Assembly (NCBI GenBank): GCA_048268005.1
Contig: JBLWWJ010000001.1
Span: 1,054,001 to 1,118,000, forward strand
DNA: 64,000 bases
Direction: 5' to 3'
Origin: Ancylomarina sp048268005
Lineage (GTDB): Bacteria; Bacteroidota; Bacteroidia; Bacteroidales; Marinifilaceae
This document shows, piece after piece, positions 16,219 to 25,568 of this stretch (positions are counted from its first letter, which is position 1; the number at the start of each line of letters is the position of its first letter). A program made the position numbers and the translations under genes. The notes below the pieces were generated by a model that was given only the letters and a program-made list of their open reading frames with translations, ran no database searches and was not told the DNA's origin.

Positions 16219-17775
16219 ATGAAGGTATCTGAAAAATTAGATCTCTTAAAGAAAAAAAGAGAAGAAGTTAAAAAGATGGGCGGAGAAGCTCGTGTTGCTA
16301 AGCAACACGAAAAGGGGAAGCTTTCTGCACGTGAGAGAATAGACTTGCTTTTTGATGAAGGAAGTTTTAGAGAGCTGGATATGTTTGTGGAACACCGTTG
16401 TACGAACTTTGGCTTTGAATCAACTGAAATTCCAGCTGATGGCGTAATTATTGGTCATGGTTTAGTGAATGGTCGAACAGTATTTGCTTATTCTCAGGAC
16501 TTTACTTCTCGAGGAGGATCTTTAGGTGAAATGCATGCAGCAAAAATCTGTAAGGTAATGGATTTGGCAGTAAGTGCCGGAGCTCCTATTGTAGGGCTTA
16601 ATGATTCTGGTGGAGCGCGTGTTGAAGAAGGTGTTGATGCATTGAAAGGTTATGGTGAAATCTTTATGCGTAACTCAAGAGCATCAGGGGTAATTCCTCA
16701 GATTTCTGCTATTATGGGACCTTGTGCTGGTGGTGCAGTTTATTCTCCTGCTATGACTGACTTTGTTTACATGGTTAAAAAACAGAGTCACATGTTTATT
16801 ACATCTCCATATGTCATTAAAACAGTAACAGGAGAAGAAACGACTTTTGAAGAATTGGGTGGCGCTATGGCTCACAATGCTAAAAGTGGTAACGCACACT
16901 TCGCTTGCGATTCAGATGAAGATACTATTGAAGAGATTCGTGACTTATTAAGCTATTTGCCAAATAACAACTTAGAGGAAACGCCTCAGTTGCCAATGGG
17001 TGATGATCCTGAGCGTGATTGCTCGGAATTGGATACGATGATTCCGGATGATGCAAAAACACCTTACGATATGAAGGCTGTTATTGAATCTGTACTTGAC
17101 CAAGGAGAATTCTACGAAGTACACGAGCACTATGCTGAGAATGCAATTATCGGTTTCGGTCGTTTGGATAACCAATCAGTAGGTATTATTGCAAACCAGC
17201 CGTTAATTCAGGCAGGTTGTTTGGATATTGATGCTTCTGATAAGATTTCTCGTTTCGTACGTACCTGCGATGCTTTCAATATTCCAATGATCACATTTGT
17301 AGACGTACCAGGATACCTTCCTGGTGTACAGCAAGAGCTAGGTGGTATTATTCGTCACGGAGCTAAACTACTTTGGAGTTATGCTGAGGCTACTGTACCT
17401 AAATTTACTGTGGTAACACGTAAGGATTACGGTGGAGCTTATTTGGCAATGTGTTCTAAGCCATTGGGAGCTGATATGGTATTTGCATGGCCAACTGCTG
17501 AAATTGCAGTAATGGGTGCAAAAGGAGCTGTAGAGGTAATCTCTTCTTACAAGAAAGAAATTGCAGCTGCTGATGATAAGCAAGCTAAAACTGATGAGAA
17601 AATTAAGGAATACGAAGAAGCATTTAACGTTCCTTATTTGGCAGCACAGCGTGGCTATATCGATGATGTTATTCTTCCTAGTGAAACTCGTACGCGTTTG
17701 ATTGATGCATTGAATGCAATGAAAACGAAAGCAGAAGTATTACCAGCTAAGAAACACGGAAATATTCCATTGTAA
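16219..17775 (+). CDS. mmdA: Methylmalonyl-CoA carboxyltransferase 12S-type / acyl-CoA carboxylase carboxyltransferase subunit
   Basis: This 518-residue cytoplasmic protein is a complete biotin-dependent carboxyltransferase with two crotonase-type halves. The N-terminal half has GRTVFAYSQDFTSRGGSLGE and LNDSGGARVEEG, followed by QISAIMGPCAGGAVYSPAMTDF. The C-terminal half has IIANQPLIQAGCLDIDASDKISRFVR, FVDVPGYLPGVQQE and KDYGGAYLAMCSKPLGAD. It moves CO2 between biotin and a CoA ester, probably methylmalonyl-CoA/propionyl-CoA. The downstream partner carries a 5S-like domain and the biotin, and no OadB/MmdB membrane pump or biotin carboxylase gene is present. I therefore favour a transcarboxylase subunit over a sodium pump or PCC. 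Confidence 0.92.
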   Translation: MKVSEKLDLLKKKREEVKKMGGEARVAKQHEKGKLSARERIDLLFDEGSFRELDMFVEHRCTNFGFESTEIPADGVIIGHGLVNGRTVFAYSQDFTSRGGSLGEMHAAKICKVMDLAVSAGAPIVGLNDSGGARVEEGVDALKGYGEIFMRNSRASGVIPQISAIMGPCAGGAVYSPAMTDFVYMVKKQSHMFITSPYVIKTVTGEETTFEELGGAMAHNAKSGNAHFACDSDEDTIEEIRDLLSYLPNNNLEETPQLPMGDDPERDCSELDTMIPDDAKTPYDMKAVIESVLDQGEFYEVHEHYAENAIIGFGRLDNQSVGIIANQPLIQAGCLDIDASDKISRFVRTCDAFNIPMITFVDVPGYLPGVQQELGGIIRHGAKLLWSYAEATVPKFTVVTRKDYGGAYLAMCSKPLGADMVFAWPTAEIAVMGAKGAVEVISSYKKEIAAADDKQAKTDEKIKEYEEAFNVPYLAAQRGYIDDVILPSETRTRLIDALNAMKTKAEVLPAKKHGNIPL

Positions 17776-17814
17776 GAAAGACTTTAAATAAATTAATTAT
17801 TAATACCAATAATT

Positions 17815-18003
17815 ATGACACGAGAAGAAAAGATTAAAAAAGCAGCAGCTATTGCAGTTGCTCACTACATAGAACAAGAGAAAGCTGAAGCATTAAAAGT
17901 TGAGGGTTCAAATAATAGTTCTTGGTCACGTACTGGCATCAAAATGATGATGACCAAACGTAAGATTGTACAGCTTCGAGGTAGAAATCTACGAAGTGCA
18001 TAA
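17815..18003 (+). CDS. Small accessory protein between carboxyltransferase genes (MmdD/OadG-tail-like)
   Basis: This 62-residue protein starts MTREEKIKKAAAIAVAHYIE and is basic at its C-terminus (KMMMTKRKIVQLRGRNLRSA). The AAIAxAxxxYxxxE followed by W-S-R-x-G-x-K/R-M pattern resembles the cytoplasmic tail of OadG/MmdD delta subunits, but it has no membrane helix. It sits 39 bases after the 12S-like gene and 51 before the 5S-biotin gene, on the same strand. It may help assemble the complex, as delta subunits do. This is inference from position and a short motif. Confidence 0.65.
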   Translation: MTREEKIKKAAAIAVAHYIEQEKAEALKVEGSNNSSWSRTGIKMMMTKRKIVQLRGRNLRSA

Positions 18004-18054
18004 TTCTATTTTCCGGCTAATCAGGAAAAGTATTAATTCAAAAAAAATAAAAAG

Positions 18055-19959
18055 ATGATATTTGATAAACACGGGGTCTTACAAATGACCGAGATGAACT
18101 TTGACCAAGATCGTCCAAAGGCAGAAAATCCAATTAAAATTAATGATGTAAGTTTACGTGACGGACACCAGTCGTTGTTTGCTACTCGTGGACGTACAGA
18201 AGATATGCTTCCTGTTGCAGAAATGATTGACGAAGCAGGCTATCACTCTGTTGAAACATGGGGTGGTGCTACTTTCGATACCATGCACCGTTTCTTGGGT
18301 GAAGATCCATGGGAGCGTTTAAGAGTGTTGAAAAAGCATATGCCTAAAACACCATTTTCAATGCTTCTTCGTGGACAGAATGTGGTAGGATACCGTAACT
18401 ATGCAGATGATGTTGTTCAGTCTTTTGTTCAGCGATCAATCGATAATGGTATGGATATTTTCCGTTGTTTCGATGCCTTGAATGATTTCAGAAATTTCGA
18501 AACTGCGGCTAAAGTTATCAAGGATAATAAAAAGCACTTGCAAGGTGTTGTGTGTTATACGTTGAACCAACCTCGTTTAGGTGGTGAAGTATATAATATG
18601 GAATACTACATTAATAAAGTGAAAGATCTTATCGCATTTGGAGTAGATTCAGTTTGTATCAAGGATATGGCTGGTTTGGTAGCTCCATATGATATTTACA
18701 ATTTAGTTCGTGAAATCAAGAAATTTACTGATACACCTATTAACTTGCATACTCACTTTACCTCTGGTATGGGTGACTTGGCAATTTTCAAAGCTATCGA
18801 GGCAGGTGTAGATATCGTTGATACTTGTATCGGACCTTACGCATATCGTACTTCTCATGCAGCTGTAGAGCCAATCATCATGTCGTTATTGGGAACAAAC
18901 CGTGATTCAGGAATGGACATTAACAAGATTAATGCCATTGCTGAAGAGATGGAGAAATACATCCCTAAATATAAGCATTTGGATAACAATCCTAAGTATG
19001 CTACAACGGATATCAATGTATTATTGCACCAAACTCCGGGTGGAATGCTTTCTAACCTGGTAAATCAGCTGAAAGCTATGGATGCATTGGATAAATTACC
19101 AGAAGTGTATCGTTTACTTCCTAAAGTACGTAAGCAGCTTGGTAATATTCCATTGGTTACGCCTACATCTCAAATTGTTGGTGTACAGACAGTAAATAAT
19201 GTACTGTTTGATTCTTACGAAGGAGAATATGCTCAAATTACCAAGGAAGTAAAAGACCTTTGTTACGGATTGTATGGTAAAACGACTCATCCAATCGATC
19301 CTGAAGTTCAAAAGAAAGCTCTAGCTGGTTATCCTCGTGGTGAAGAGCCTATTACAGCTCGTCCAGGATCTATTCTTGAGCCGGAAATGGAAGATGTTAA
19401 AGCTGAATTTGGAGATCTTGCTAAAGATATCGACGATGAAGTTTTATGCGCACTTTATCCTATAACAGGGAAACGCTTCTTGAAATGGAAATATGGTATG
19501 GAAGAAATTCCAGCTGATGTGAAAGCAAAAACCATGGCAGAAGTTGAGAAAGAGGAAGAGTTAGTAAGAAAAGCGCTTTCCGGAGAATTGACTTCTAAAG
19601 GAAAAGGTAGCGGTCGTGAGCTTGAAGTTACGGTTGATGGCGAAACCTTTACTGTAGAAATCAATGATCCTAATGGACCTGCTGCTCCTCAATTCAAAGG
19701 ACGTAAGAAAAAAGAATCAGCTGCAGACGAATTTGCTACAGGTAGCGTTGTTGCTCCAATCCCAGGTATGATTGTGGAGTGCAAAGTTAAAGTTGGTGAT
19801 GAAGTAAAAGTAGGAGATGCATTAGTTGTACTTGAAGCTATGAAGATGATGAATAATCTTGATGCTAAAGCAGAAGGTACTGTGAAAGAGATTAAATGTG
19901 AGACTGGCGATTCTGTTGCTAAAGGCGATTTGCTTTTAGTAATTGAGCCAAAAGCCTAA
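18055..19959 (+). CDS. Transcarboxylase 5S / oxaloacetate decarboxylase alpha-type subunit fused to biotinyl domain
   Basis: This is a 634-residue protein. Residues about 25-290 are an HMGL/PYC-type TIM barrel: DVSLRDGHQSLFATRGRTED supplies the metal Asp, VETWGGATFDTMHRFLGEDPW follows, INLHTHFTSGMGDLA holds the metal His pair, and VCIKDMAG holds the lysine usually carboxylated. A conserved PYC_OADA region runs to about 500. The C-terminal biotinyl domain (about 560-634) has VVLEAMKMMN with biotin on Lys597. It should transfer carboxyl between biotin and pyruvate/oxaloacetate. With the 12S-like gene this makes a methylmalonyl-CoA:pyruvate transcarboxylase in which 5S and 1.3S are fused. Oxaloacetate decarboxylase without its membrane beta subunit is less likely. 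Confidence 0.9.
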   Translation: MIFDKHGVLQMTEMNFDQDRPKAENPIKINDVSLRDGHQSLFATRGRTEDMLPVAEMIDEAGYHSVETWGGATFDTMHRFLGEDPWERLRVLKKHMPKTPFSMLLRGQNVVGYRNYADDVVQSFVQRSIDNGMDIFRCFDALNDFRNFETAAKVIKDNKKHLQGVVCYTLNQPRLGGEVYNMEYYINKVKDLIAFGVDSVCIKDMAGLVAPYDIYNLVREIKKFTDTPINLHTHFTSGMGDLAIFKAIEAGVDIVDTCIGPYAYRTSHAAVEPIIMSLLGTNRDSGMDINKINAIAEEMEKYIPKYKHLDNNPKYATTDINVLLHQTPGGMLSNLVNQLKAMDALDKLPEVYRLLPKVRKQLGNIPLVTPTSQIVGVQTVNNVLFDSYEGEYAQITKEVKDLCYGLYGKTTHPIDPEVQKKALAGYPRGEEPITARPGSILEPEMEDVKAEFGDLAKDIDDEVLCALYPITGKRFLKWKYGMEEIPADVKAKTMAEVEKEEELVRKALSGELTSKGKGSGRELEVTVDGETFTVEINDPNGPAAPQFKGRKKKESAADEFATGSVVAPIPGMIVECKVKVGDEVKVGDALVVLEAMKMMNNLDAKAEGTVKEIKCETGDSVAKGDLLLVIEPKA

Positions 19960-19985
19960 TGACTATTTAATAATTGAGTGTTACT

Positions 19986-20019
19986 TACCCCCTGAATTAA
20001 TTTTCAGGGGGTATTTTTT
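19986..20019 (+). terminator. Intrinsic terminator of the carboxyltransferase operon
   Basis: TACCCCCTGAA pairs perfectly with TTCAGGGGGTA around a 6-base loop and is followed by T-rich sequence. It is 27 bases after the last gene. Confidence 0.9.
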
Positions 20020-20298
20020 ATTGCTTTTTTTAAGCTGAATTAAAAAACATGTTTAGCATCTCTAAGATGCTTAGTATGTTGTGCGTAGATCTTTCGTATT
20101 TTTTTTGCTATATTTTCCCAGAGATATACTTCAATTGTATATTTATTGTTCTTTTTAGTCCCTCAATTTTTTAAAGCCCGCCGTCGCAGAAACTGCTGCG
20201 TTGGGCGAACGCGGAGAGTCCCGAAATTAATTAGGAGGTCGTTTTGTGTTTAGATATAAAGCTTGATCAGATATTCCCCCAATTGACGAAGAATCATA
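20020..20298. other. Convergent intergenic region with a GC-rich hairpin patch
   Basis: No gene is seen here. Bases 20175-20225 are sharply GC-rich compared with all surroundings and contain GCCCGCCG...CGCAG and CTG...GCG...GGGC, which can fold into an imperfect hairpin. It may be a dispersed repeat remnant or a termination structure for the reverse-strand genes. Confidence 0.45.
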
Positions 20299-22578
20299 TT
20301 AAGCTGTTACAGGCTGGTTAATATGGTCGCTATTTTCAGTTAAGCTCCATTTTGTTTTGTAAATATCGAATGTTTCTTTTTCAAGTTTGACTCCCCAAAA
20401 TAGAGACGATAAGTTCTGAATAAATTCAAAAGAATATTTCTCTTTTTCACTGATCCAAAAATACAGAGCAGACATATACAGTTCAAGTAGGTTGTTAGCA
20501 TCCACACCTTTTTTATTCAGCTCTTTCAGATGTGCTATAGCTTTGGTATCCATTTTATAAGCGGCAATGTTTTGGTTGATAGTTACAAATTGTTTTTCAA
20601 TGCTTTCAGAAGGTTTCATTTTTAATTGCATAACGACCTGATGTCGGATGATATTTGAATGTAATTCGAGCTTGGTGAAGTTTTGCTTAATTGTGGCAAA
20701 TTCTTCAGAATTCGTGTTAATCACTTCGGATGTATGTTTTATCAGTTTTTTGTAGGTTGATAGTTTGATGCCTGTCATAGCATTAAAAACCGTACTAAGT
20801 TGGCGGTCGGAATCCAATCCGAACTTATTGCTGTCAGGATTTGATAGCTCTGGCTTTATAGTTGACTCAATAAGCTCATTCAAGTAATCAACAACTCTCA
20901 GTTTATATTTGTAATCATTAAATGACTCGTAGTTAATCAATTTGAAGTTGTCTCTGATTTGCCTAACTGAGTATTGGCCATTAGTCAGTTCACTAATTGC
21001 TGAAGCCTGACTTAGTTTTACATCCCTATATAAATGATTTTTTAATAGAATCTCTTGATTAACAGCCTTATCAAAGGAAGAAAGATGTGTGCTTAATGTT
21101 GGTCGTCTATTTATGACGGGTGAGATTTGAAGTGCGACGAAGCGTTCTGTCGAATTTTTCAGTTCAGTATTCGGTATTTGTGGCTTAGTTCGTTTTTTGC
21201 TTTTTTTTCTGTATAATGTTACAAATAGCAAAAGGAATACCCCGCAAAGTATTAAGCCTGAAAAAATATAAACCAGGTAGCTGCTTTCTTTGCCAGCCTC
21301 TATATGCGCTGTAGATACAGGCTGGTTGGTGTCTGTTACATTGATTCCAAAAGGGATGCTTTCCAAAATAGCCATATGTTGATTAATGCTATCAATATAA
21401 GTTTTAGCATCTGGAAAATCATTCTTAAAGTTCATACCTTCTTTGTTGTACAAGCTTTCCAATTCCTGGTATGTTTCTGAATAATTATAGAAGGGGACTT
21501 TTTTTGCCTGCTCAATAGAGCGTTTTGCGAAATCAATAGCGATTTGATTATTTCCAAGGGAATGATGATAGGAACTGTACTCAAGATATAGGTCTGCAAG
21601 ATCATTCTCATGTCCATCCTTAAGCATAATATTCTCAGCTCGTAACAAATAGTCTTCAGCTTCCTTTGTGTGGCCTTGTAGCCTTTTTGTTTTTGCAAGA
21701 GCCAGAAGAAGCTTAGGTTTGAATTGACTACTTCCGTGTTGATTACAAAGCTCAATTCCTTTTTTAAATGTATTCTCCGCTTTGCTATATTCTTTGTGTA
21801 AAGAAGCTATTTCTCCAAATTTAACCTGAAGGACAATAAGCTCTTCGTAACCATTCTCTTTTTGTTCAATCTCTTGACTTTTATGGTAATAATCCATTGC
21901 AGTACTATAATCTTTTTTCTTCATTGCAATATTACCAAGCACATTAAGCGGGGAACTCATAAAACCCGGGTAATTGTGTTTTTGAAAGATTTGGATGGCC
22001 TTGTTGGCACTTTTAACTGCTTCTACATAATCGCCAGTCTGGTATTGTAATAGCGCTCTGGCCGAATGTGTATTTCCTGCCATATGTTCATAATCAAGAT
22101 CTAAAAAGGCTTGACCAGCTTCTTTGTAAGCTTGTTTGGCAGCTTCATACTTCTTTAATTCTTGAAGACAGGTGCCTTTGTCATTTAGAGCAGATGCAGC
22201 TGCAATGGAATCTTTTGCTTGCAAACATGTTTTGATGGCTAAATTATAAGTTTTAACTGCTTGTTCAAATTGTCCCCGGTAGTTATAAAGACTCGCTTTT
22301 GCCAGATACATTCTTCCTGATAAAAATTCATTTTTACTCTGCCTGGCATAGGCGATTCCCTCGTCTGCATAAACGAAGGCTGTATCCAGATTAAGTTTCC
22401 CGTATGTTAATGCCAAAGCAAAATACAGGCTGGCTTTATCTTTTTCATTGAGATCATGGATGTTTTCATGGCGCATTTTTAAAGAATCAGCTCTTTTTCT
22501 TGAATTAACAAGCTGAGCCTCTACTATGGTGTTGCATAGAGTGACTATTGATAAGATGATTAAGAGGATTTGTTTCAT
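20299..22578 (-). CDS. TPR membrane protein with C-terminal AraC-like region
   Basis: This 759-residue protein has a signal peptide (about 1-21, ending VEAQ), roughly ten TPR units over residues 45-400, one membrane helix near 428-450 (SSYLVYIFSGLILCGVFLLL) followed by KKSKKR, and a cytoplasmic C-terminus. The segment SVRQIRDNFKLINYESFNDY, followed by a stretch ending FNAMTGIKLSTYKKLI, resembles the two-helix AraC pattern of Bacteroidota TPR-HTH regulators but is degenerate. About 130 helical residues follow. It is 9 bases after the preceding reverse-strand gene, so the two form an operon divergent from the 24868 cluster. A role as an envelope sensor regulating that cluster is inference. Confidence 0.7.
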   Translation of the reverse strand: MKQILLIILSIVTLCNTIVEAQLVNSRKRADSLKMRHENIHDLNEKDKASLYFALALTYGKLNLDTAFVYADEGIAYARQSKNEFLSGRMYLAKASLYNYRGQFEQAVKTYNLAIKTCLQAKDSIAAASALNDKGTCLQELKKYEAAKQAYKEAGQAFLDLDYEHMAGNTHSARALLQYQTGDYVEAVKSANKAIQIFQKHNYPGFMSSPLNVLGNIAMKKKDYSTAMDYYHKSQEIEQKENGYEELIVLQVKFGEIASLHKEYSKAENTFKKGIELCNQHGSSQFKPKLLLALAKTKRLQGHTKEAEDYLLRAENIMLKDGHENDLADLYLEYSSYHHSLGNNQIAIDFAKRSIEQAKKVPFYNYSETYQELESLYNKEGMNFKNDFPDAKTYIDSINQHMAILESIPFGINVTDTNQPVSTAHIEAGKESSYLVYIFSGLILCGVFLLLFVTLYRKKSKKRTKPQIPNTELKNSTERFVALQISPVINRRPTLSTHLSSFDKAVNQEILLKNHLYRDVKLSQASAISELTNGQYSVRQIRDNFKLINYESFNDYKYKLRVVDYLNELIESTIKPELSNPDSNKFGLDSDRQLSTVFNAMTGIKLSTYKKLIKHTSEVINTNSEEFATIKQNFTKLELHSNIIRHQVVMQLKMKPSESIEKQFVTINQNIAAYKMDTKAIAHLKELNKKGVDANNLLELYMSALYFWISEKEKYSFEFIQNLSSLFWGVKLEKETFDIYKTKWSLTENSDHINQPVTA

Positions 22579-22587
22579 GGTGTAGAT

Positions 22588-24297
22588 TTAATCGTTATTC
22601 TTTTGGATTAATTGTCCTTTGAGTTGTGCAGGAGATTTACCACTTATCGTTTTGCATAAATAGTAAAGTTCATTTTTACTGGAAGCTATATGGCCTTTTT
22701 CTGACACTTTGTAATTATTATTGGCCAGGTTCATACATAGGTTAAAAAAACGAGCGTACTTATCCGTTATTTTTTTCGGAATGTTTAGTTTTTCTAGTTC
22801 AATATTCGCATAATATGTTTTTGTATGGTCAGTTTCAAAATTCAGCTGTCTTTGAGAACTAATACGAGCCCTTAACAGTTCAAGTGCATTATCTGAAATT
22901 TGGCGTTCGTTGCTAAAAGCAATTTCTTTAAGTGAAGCAAGATCAAAATTTCGCATATCATTTGGGAGGGCAAACAGGAAACGGATCAAATGCAGTTCTT
23001 CTAATTGCTGCTCGGCAATTTTGTGTAGTTTATTATTATCATCTTCCAAATCAACAATTCTTGATGCCAGATTATCATTTGTTTGTTGCGAGGAATGACT
23101 TGATTGAGAAATAGCCTTGGCTGTGGCTTTGTTTCTATACCGAACAAGGATAAGTATCAGCAGCAATAAAAAGATAATGCTTACGGAGATGATTTTTAGG
23201 ATGGATTTCTGTTTTTTTAACTCAATATTTTCTTTGAATGTTGTGAGATTGAGTTCTGTTGAATTGATATTGAAGTTATTCTTTAAGGAATTATCAGCAG
23301 ACTTCGTATTAATTTGTTTGTACTTCTGCAATGCTTCCAAAGCGAGTGTTTGTTTGCCCATCAGTGTAAAAAGCTCTATCCCGAATGAAAATAAATCTTT
23401 TAAATGGGCCTTGTAGCTGATGTTTTTGCTGTATCGACAGGTTAGATCGTAATATTTTGCTGCCATTTCTAATTTGCCTTGCTCAAGGCAAAGTTTAGCA
23501 AAAAGCAAAGTACCCATGGCCGGAGCTCTGGGAGAGAGACATTCAGAATAATAATTCTCTACCTGATAAAGAATGAATTCTACTTGCTTATAGTTGCCTC
23601 TTTTAAACTCAATATTGGCGACCGCTAAAGCATTATCAATGTATTTATCCCAGCGCTTTGCATTGTAGGCAAAGTGTTTGCCTTGAGTGTAGAATTGTAT
23701 TGCTTTATCATCCTCTTGATGGCGTTCCATAAACATTCCCATCATATTGCAGGCATAGGCCTTTTTGCTAGGCTTGTCGGTATCTATCATTAGATCATAG
23801 CCAGTCTGCATATATCGTTTTTCAAGTTCTGGCTTATTGATGACACCATAATAATAAGCGAGGTTAAGGTAAGGAGTGCCATTGGTTCTGATTGCAGGAT
23901 CTTCATCAATGGCCTTGAGCAAACACATAATTGCATCATCGTATTCTTCCCGATCCGAATGGATGGTTGCTAATGTGAGATAGTGCTTTCGAAAGTTACT
24001 ATTGTGTTGTCTGACAATAGAATCCAGCTGTTGGATATTTTTAACTGCCAGCTCTGTATGAAGTTGACGGTAAGTAATAAAAGCCTTTGTGCTTAAGAAG
24101 TTAAAAGTGTCTAATTTGTTCTCTAAGCGTCCTCTGATTGCAGATAATTCTTTCATGGCTATATCAGGTTTTGAATAAGCCATTTTTTCAATTTCATCAA
24201 ATACAGATGCTAAATCCTTTGCATTTAATAAAGGTATGTTGCCCATCAGCATCAAAAGAACAAGACAGAATATTTTACCAAAAAGTTGAATGTTCAT
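22588..24297 (-). CDS. TPR membrane protein, partner of the downstream TPR regulator
   Basis: This 569-residue protein has the same architecture as its neighbour: a signal peptide (about 1-26, ending LLNAKD), TPR units over about 80-330, a membrane helix near 368-388 (ISVSIIFLLLLILILV) followed by RYRNK, a coiled coil (IVDLEDDNNKLHKIAEQQLE), and a helical C-terminus of about 130 residues. NELYYLCKTISGKSPAQLKG at the end has the feel of a second HTH helix but I cannot confirm DNA binding. It is first in the two-gene operon. The two may act together, for example as a heteromeric sensor. Confidence 0.65.
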   Translation of the reverse strand: MNIQLFGKIFCLVLLMLMGNIPLLNAKDLASVFDEIEKMAYSKPDIAMKELSAIRGRLENKLDTFNFLSTKAFITYRQLHTELAVKNIQQLDSIVRQHNSNFRKHYLTLATIHSDREEYDDAIMCLLKAIDEDPAIRTNGTPYLNLAYYYGVINKPELEKRYMQTGYDLMIDTDKPSKKAYACNMMGMFMERHQEDDKAIQFYTQGKHFAYNAKRWDKYIDNALAVANIEFKRGNYKQVEFILYQVENYYSECLSPRAPAMGTLLFAKLCLEQGKLEMAAKYYDLTCRYSKNISYKAHLKDLFSFGIELFTLMGKQTLALEALQKYKQINTKSADNSLKNNFNINSTELNLTTFKENIELKKQKSILKIISVSIIFLLLLILILVRYRNKATAKAISQSSHSSQQTNDNLASRIVDLEDDNNKLHKIAEQQLEELHLIRFLFALPNDMRNFDLASLKEIAFSNERQISDNALELLRARISSQRQLNFETDHTKTYYANIELEKLNIPKKITDKYARFFNLCMNLANNNYKVSEKGHIASSKNELYYLCKTISGKSPAQLKGQLIQKNND

Positions 24298-24867
24298 GAA
24301 AATTACAAGAAAAGCATATTTATATGATTAGTATTTATTCTAAAATTAATTAAAAATATTCAAAACATAAAGGAGTTTTTATTAAACATTAAAATGTGTA
24401 TGTGCAGAATGCGTTGGGTGATTTCTTAAAGGGATAATTTAATAAATATTGATAGTGGAGTTTGTTTTTTAATCTTGTGAAATGTCGAAATCTTGGTGTG
24501 TGGATTAACATTAATAATGTGCTTTTATACGTTTTTGGTCATTAGTAGATGTGTGAAGTTACGTAAATGTCTATAGAAACGATAGAAGTATAAATATCCA
24601 AGGGTTTGTTTGTAAGTGATATGTGTGGAAAGTTGAAAAAATAAAGCTTTAAGATTTACATAGAAAATTGATAAGGCTAGATTCTTAGGGGGAAGTAGAA
24701 AATGTGCTTTTTTACAGATAGTTTAAAAATTCAAAAAACAATAGATCTGCTGTTATTTGATTTCAGACAGAATGATACTTTAGTCATCATAATCGAATAA
24801 TAAACATCTATCTAATCTGATTTGATAAAATTAAATGCTTATGCATTATTATTTATTGAATTGTTAA
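24298..24867. other. Divergent intergenic region (570 bp)
   Basis: This AT-rich region separates the reverse-strand TPR operon from the lipoprotein cluster. No gene is seen. It must hold both promoters. Its right half carries the first copy of a 113-base element (24685-24797) that recurs before the 27287 gene. Confidence 0.6.
24685..24797 (+). promoter_or_regulatory. Shared upstream element, copy 1
   Basis: It begins TTAGGGGG and ends TCATAATCGAA. In between, the blocks GTAG, TGTGCTTTTTT, CAG, GTTTAAAA, AAAAAAC and TGCTG appear in the same order and nearly the same spacing as in copy 2 at 27139-27249. It ends 70 bases before the lipoprotein start, so a shared promoter or regulator site is likely. 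Confidence 0.6.
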
Positions 24868-25566
24868 ATGAGAACTATGAAATTATCAAACTTACTAATG
24901 ATTGTTAGCTCAATCGCTCTACTAAGTGCCTGCAGTTCTTCAAAAGAACTTGCACGACAAACCGATCCGCAACAGGCAAGTATAGAACAGGCCTACAAGC
25001 AAAAAGAACATGAGTTTAAAATGGCCGAGATGGAAGCAGAACACAAACTTAAAATGGCAGAACTTGAGAAAAAAAGTAAAATTGTATATCAGCCATGTAA
25101 AGAAGATGCTTTTGATGGTACAGATTATATAGCAGCACTGGGAACAGCTAATGGACAGGCCAATGAACATATTGCTTCTTCAACGGCCCTTAAATCTGGA
25201 AAGGCCATGATCATGAACCGATATATGGGAGCTTTTAAAGCCGGACTTAAAGAATACACCAATACAACAGCTGTAGCTAGTGGGAATAGCCGTAAGCTTG
25301 CTAAGTTAGAAGGAGGAATAATGTCTGCAGGAGAAGCCGCAATTGATAAATACGTTTCTGTTGTATGCCAGGAGGTGCTTAAAAATGATTTAGGTGGCTA
25401 TGATGCTTATGTGGCCATCCATGTTTCTACCGAAGAAGTGAAGCAAGAGGTTGCAAGTAAGTTGGAAGCTATGGAGGTCGATTATAATGCAGAAAAGCTT
25501 TTTGACTACATTAATAAAGAGGTGGAGGCCAGAAAAGAACAACAGGAAGAGGCTAATAAGTTTTAG
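24868..25566 (+). CDS. LPP20-like lipoprotein with coiled-coil N-terminus
   Basis: This 232-residue lipoprotein has a signal ending LLSACSSS. A charged coiled coil with near-repeats (KMAEMEAEHKLKMAELEKK) covers about 45-72. The remaining domain (DYIAALGTANGQANEHIASSTALKSGKAMIMNRY) resembles LPP20/LPP20-like lipoprotein domains, where a short helix full of small residues precedes a mixed alpha/beta core. It is the first gene after shared element copy 1, and the next gene starts 2 bases after its stop. Function is unknown. The family match is moderate. Confidence 0.65.
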   Translation: MRTMKLSNLLMIVSSIALLSACSSSKELARQTDPQQASIEQAYKQKEHEFKMAEMEAEHKLKMAELEKKSKIVYQPCKEDAFDGTDYIAALGTANGQANEHIASSTALKSGKAMIMNRYMGAFKAGLKEYTNTTAVASGNSRKLAKLEGGIMSAGEAAIDKYVSVVCQEVLKNDLGGYDAYVAIHVSTEEVKQEVASKLEAMEVDYNAEKLFDYINKEVEARKEQQEEANKF

Positions 25567-25568
25567 AT

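Noticed and set aside
16219..19959. Sodium-pumping decarboxylase operon
   Set aside because: No membrane beta subunit or membrane delta helix is encoded, so a pump is not supported within the window.
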